From: an uncultured Sanguibacteroides sp.
GTDB taxonomy: Bacteria > Bacteroidota > Bacteroidia > Bacteroidales > Marinifilaceae
Assembly: GCF_900543425.1 (NCBI RefSeq)
Contig: NZ_UQRQ01000001.1
Location: 62,001-126,000, forward strand
Length of the DNA stretch: 64,000 nt
Reading direction: 5' to 3'
Position numbers and translations under genes: made by a program. The notes beneath the pieces are model-generated. The model saw only the letters and a list, made by a program, of their open reading frames with translations. It searched no databases and had not been told where the DNA came from. This document shows positions 63,412-64,000 of this stretch, in pieces (position 1 is the stretch's first letter; the number at the start of each line of letters is the position of its first letter).

Positions 63412-64000
63412 ATGAAGAAAAACCTATGTGTTTTGCTATTGTTGATCCTTGGAGTCGGATGTAGACAGATTCAAATTCCAGAGGGACGAAATAAGATCGC
63501 TTACGATGCTGTTGAAAATTATTCGTGCAGGGATATAGCATATCCTACATCGTTGTTTTTGGATACACTGTATTTTAGTGCAAAACAGGCATCGATGGAA
63601 GGAGATTTTTTGATAAAAGATGATACTCTTTATTTTGTAGATCGGGTTTTATCGTCAGTTCTGGTCTATGATAAAGAGGGGCGATATGCTCGTTCTGTTT
63701 TGGGTTTCGGGAGAGGAAAAAATGAAGTATCCGGTTTAAACCAGATGACGGTGGCAGACCGGGATCGTTTCATCATTTTGGATAAGCAATGGTTTATTTA
63801 CCTTCTGGATAGTAATTTGAATGTAGATTCAAAATTTTTTATTCGTTGGGATGGAGAGTTTATCGACAGTAGTAAATTTGAACACCCCGATCCTAATAAT
63901 CCGAATATTTATGAAGTAGAGTATGGGAAAAATAAAATAATTGCTTATGACGAGTATCTGTTTTTTCCGGTAGTAACCGAACACTTTAAATTTAATGCTT
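63412..64000 (+). CDS. 6-bladed beta-propeller lipoprotein, BF3164-like (partial)
   Basis: The first 196 residues are in the window; the gene runs off the right edge. Signal peptide MKKNLCVLLLLILGVGC with lipobox GVGC (Cys17). The following sequence has the repeated short strands of BF3164-type propellers (GDFLIKDDTLYFVDRVLSSVLVYDKEGRYARSVLGFGRGKNEV, then MTVADRDRFIILDKQ). Family role is unknown; proteins of this kind are surface or periplasmic lipoproteins. Confidence 0.75.
   Translation, partial: MKKNLCVLLLLILGVGCRQIQIPEGRNKIAYDAVENYSCRDIAYPTSLFLDTLYFSAKQASMEGDFLIKDDTLYFVDRVLSSVLVYDKEGRYARSVLGFGRGKNEVSGLNQMTVADRDRFIILDKQWFIYLLDSNLNVDSKFFIRWDGEFIDSSKFEHPDPNNPNIYEVEYGKNKIIAYDEYLFFPVVTEHFKFNA

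Noticed and set aside
1..64000. CRISPR arrays, rRNA genes, known riboswitches
   Set aside because: No regularly spaced repeats, rRNA-like stretches or conserved riboswitch cores were found on reading both strands; a computed search with Infernal/Rfam would be needed to exclude weak RNA elements.

Overview
The window comes from a gut-type Bacteroidota chromosome, most likely Odoribacteraceae (Butyricimonas or Odoribacter); that assignment is an inference. The evidence is: promoters of the Bacteroides type (TTTG, about 19-21 nt, TAnnTTTG); SusC/SusD genes with ECF sigma and FecR-type anti-sigma genes; DUF4843 and PKD-like SusCD partners; large hybrid two-component proteins; a BF3164-type propeller lipoprotein; and a Crp/SMR divergent pair. 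DNA is AT-rich between genes. No transposase, integrase, rRNA gene or CRISPR array was seen.

Layout. 1-6.3 kb: end of an MgtE-type Mg transporter, a BFD-like ferredoxin, then a leftward housekeeping block (RluA-type pseudouridine synthase, panB, psd, cdsA, DUF2007, ftsH, rsfS). 6.6-9.9 kb: rightward class V aminotransferase, two small membrane proteins, a pRiA4b ORF-3-like acidic protein, miaA. 9.9-19.4 kb: EamA transporter, aldehyde dehydrogenase, rubredoxin, a stray golvesin-like domain fragment, class I fumarase, a Ste24-like protease, cinA, a Crp-family regulator divergent from a SugE/Gdx exporter, tpx, tRNA-Arg(TCT). 19.6-26.9 kb: hybrid histidine kinase with a periplasmic binding-protein sensor, MFS transporter, DUF1573 lipoprotein, a truncated ECF sigma gene, and a glycerophosphodiester phosphodiesterase (GDPD) lipoprotein.

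27.1-44.1 kb is the most unusual region. It holds four paralogous ~1,140-residue proteins on the + strand. Each has an ABC-2-type permease membrane domain, a large M1-aminopeptidase-like exported part in which I find no HExxH zinc motif, and a C-terminal golvesin-like domain. No ABC ATPase gene is nearby. Between copies 1/2 and 2/3 lie minus-strand cassettes: a duplicated four-helix membrane protein followed by a non-homologous exported protein. Upstream of copy 3 are decayed pieces of a permease and of the GDPD gene, evidence of repeated duplication and loss. Copies 1 and 2 resemble each other most, as do copies 3 and 4.

44.2-48.3 kb: mnmE, a hipA remnant, and a tightly packed three-gene unit (small membrane protein; pentapeptide-repeat protein with a possible TIR/deoxyribosyltransferase-like end; DUF5131) that may be a defence module. 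48.5-52.1 kb: AraC regulator and a soluble multi-PAS hybrid kinase. 52.4-61.6 kb: a complete ECF sigma - FecR - SusC - SusD - DUF4843 - PKD-like lipoprotein uptake locus. 62.0-64.0 kb: a second, closely related ECF sigma without FecR in view, an exported CarboxypepD_reg-like protein with a six-cysteine tail, and the start of a 6-bladed beta-propeller (BF3164-type) lipoprotein cut by the window end.
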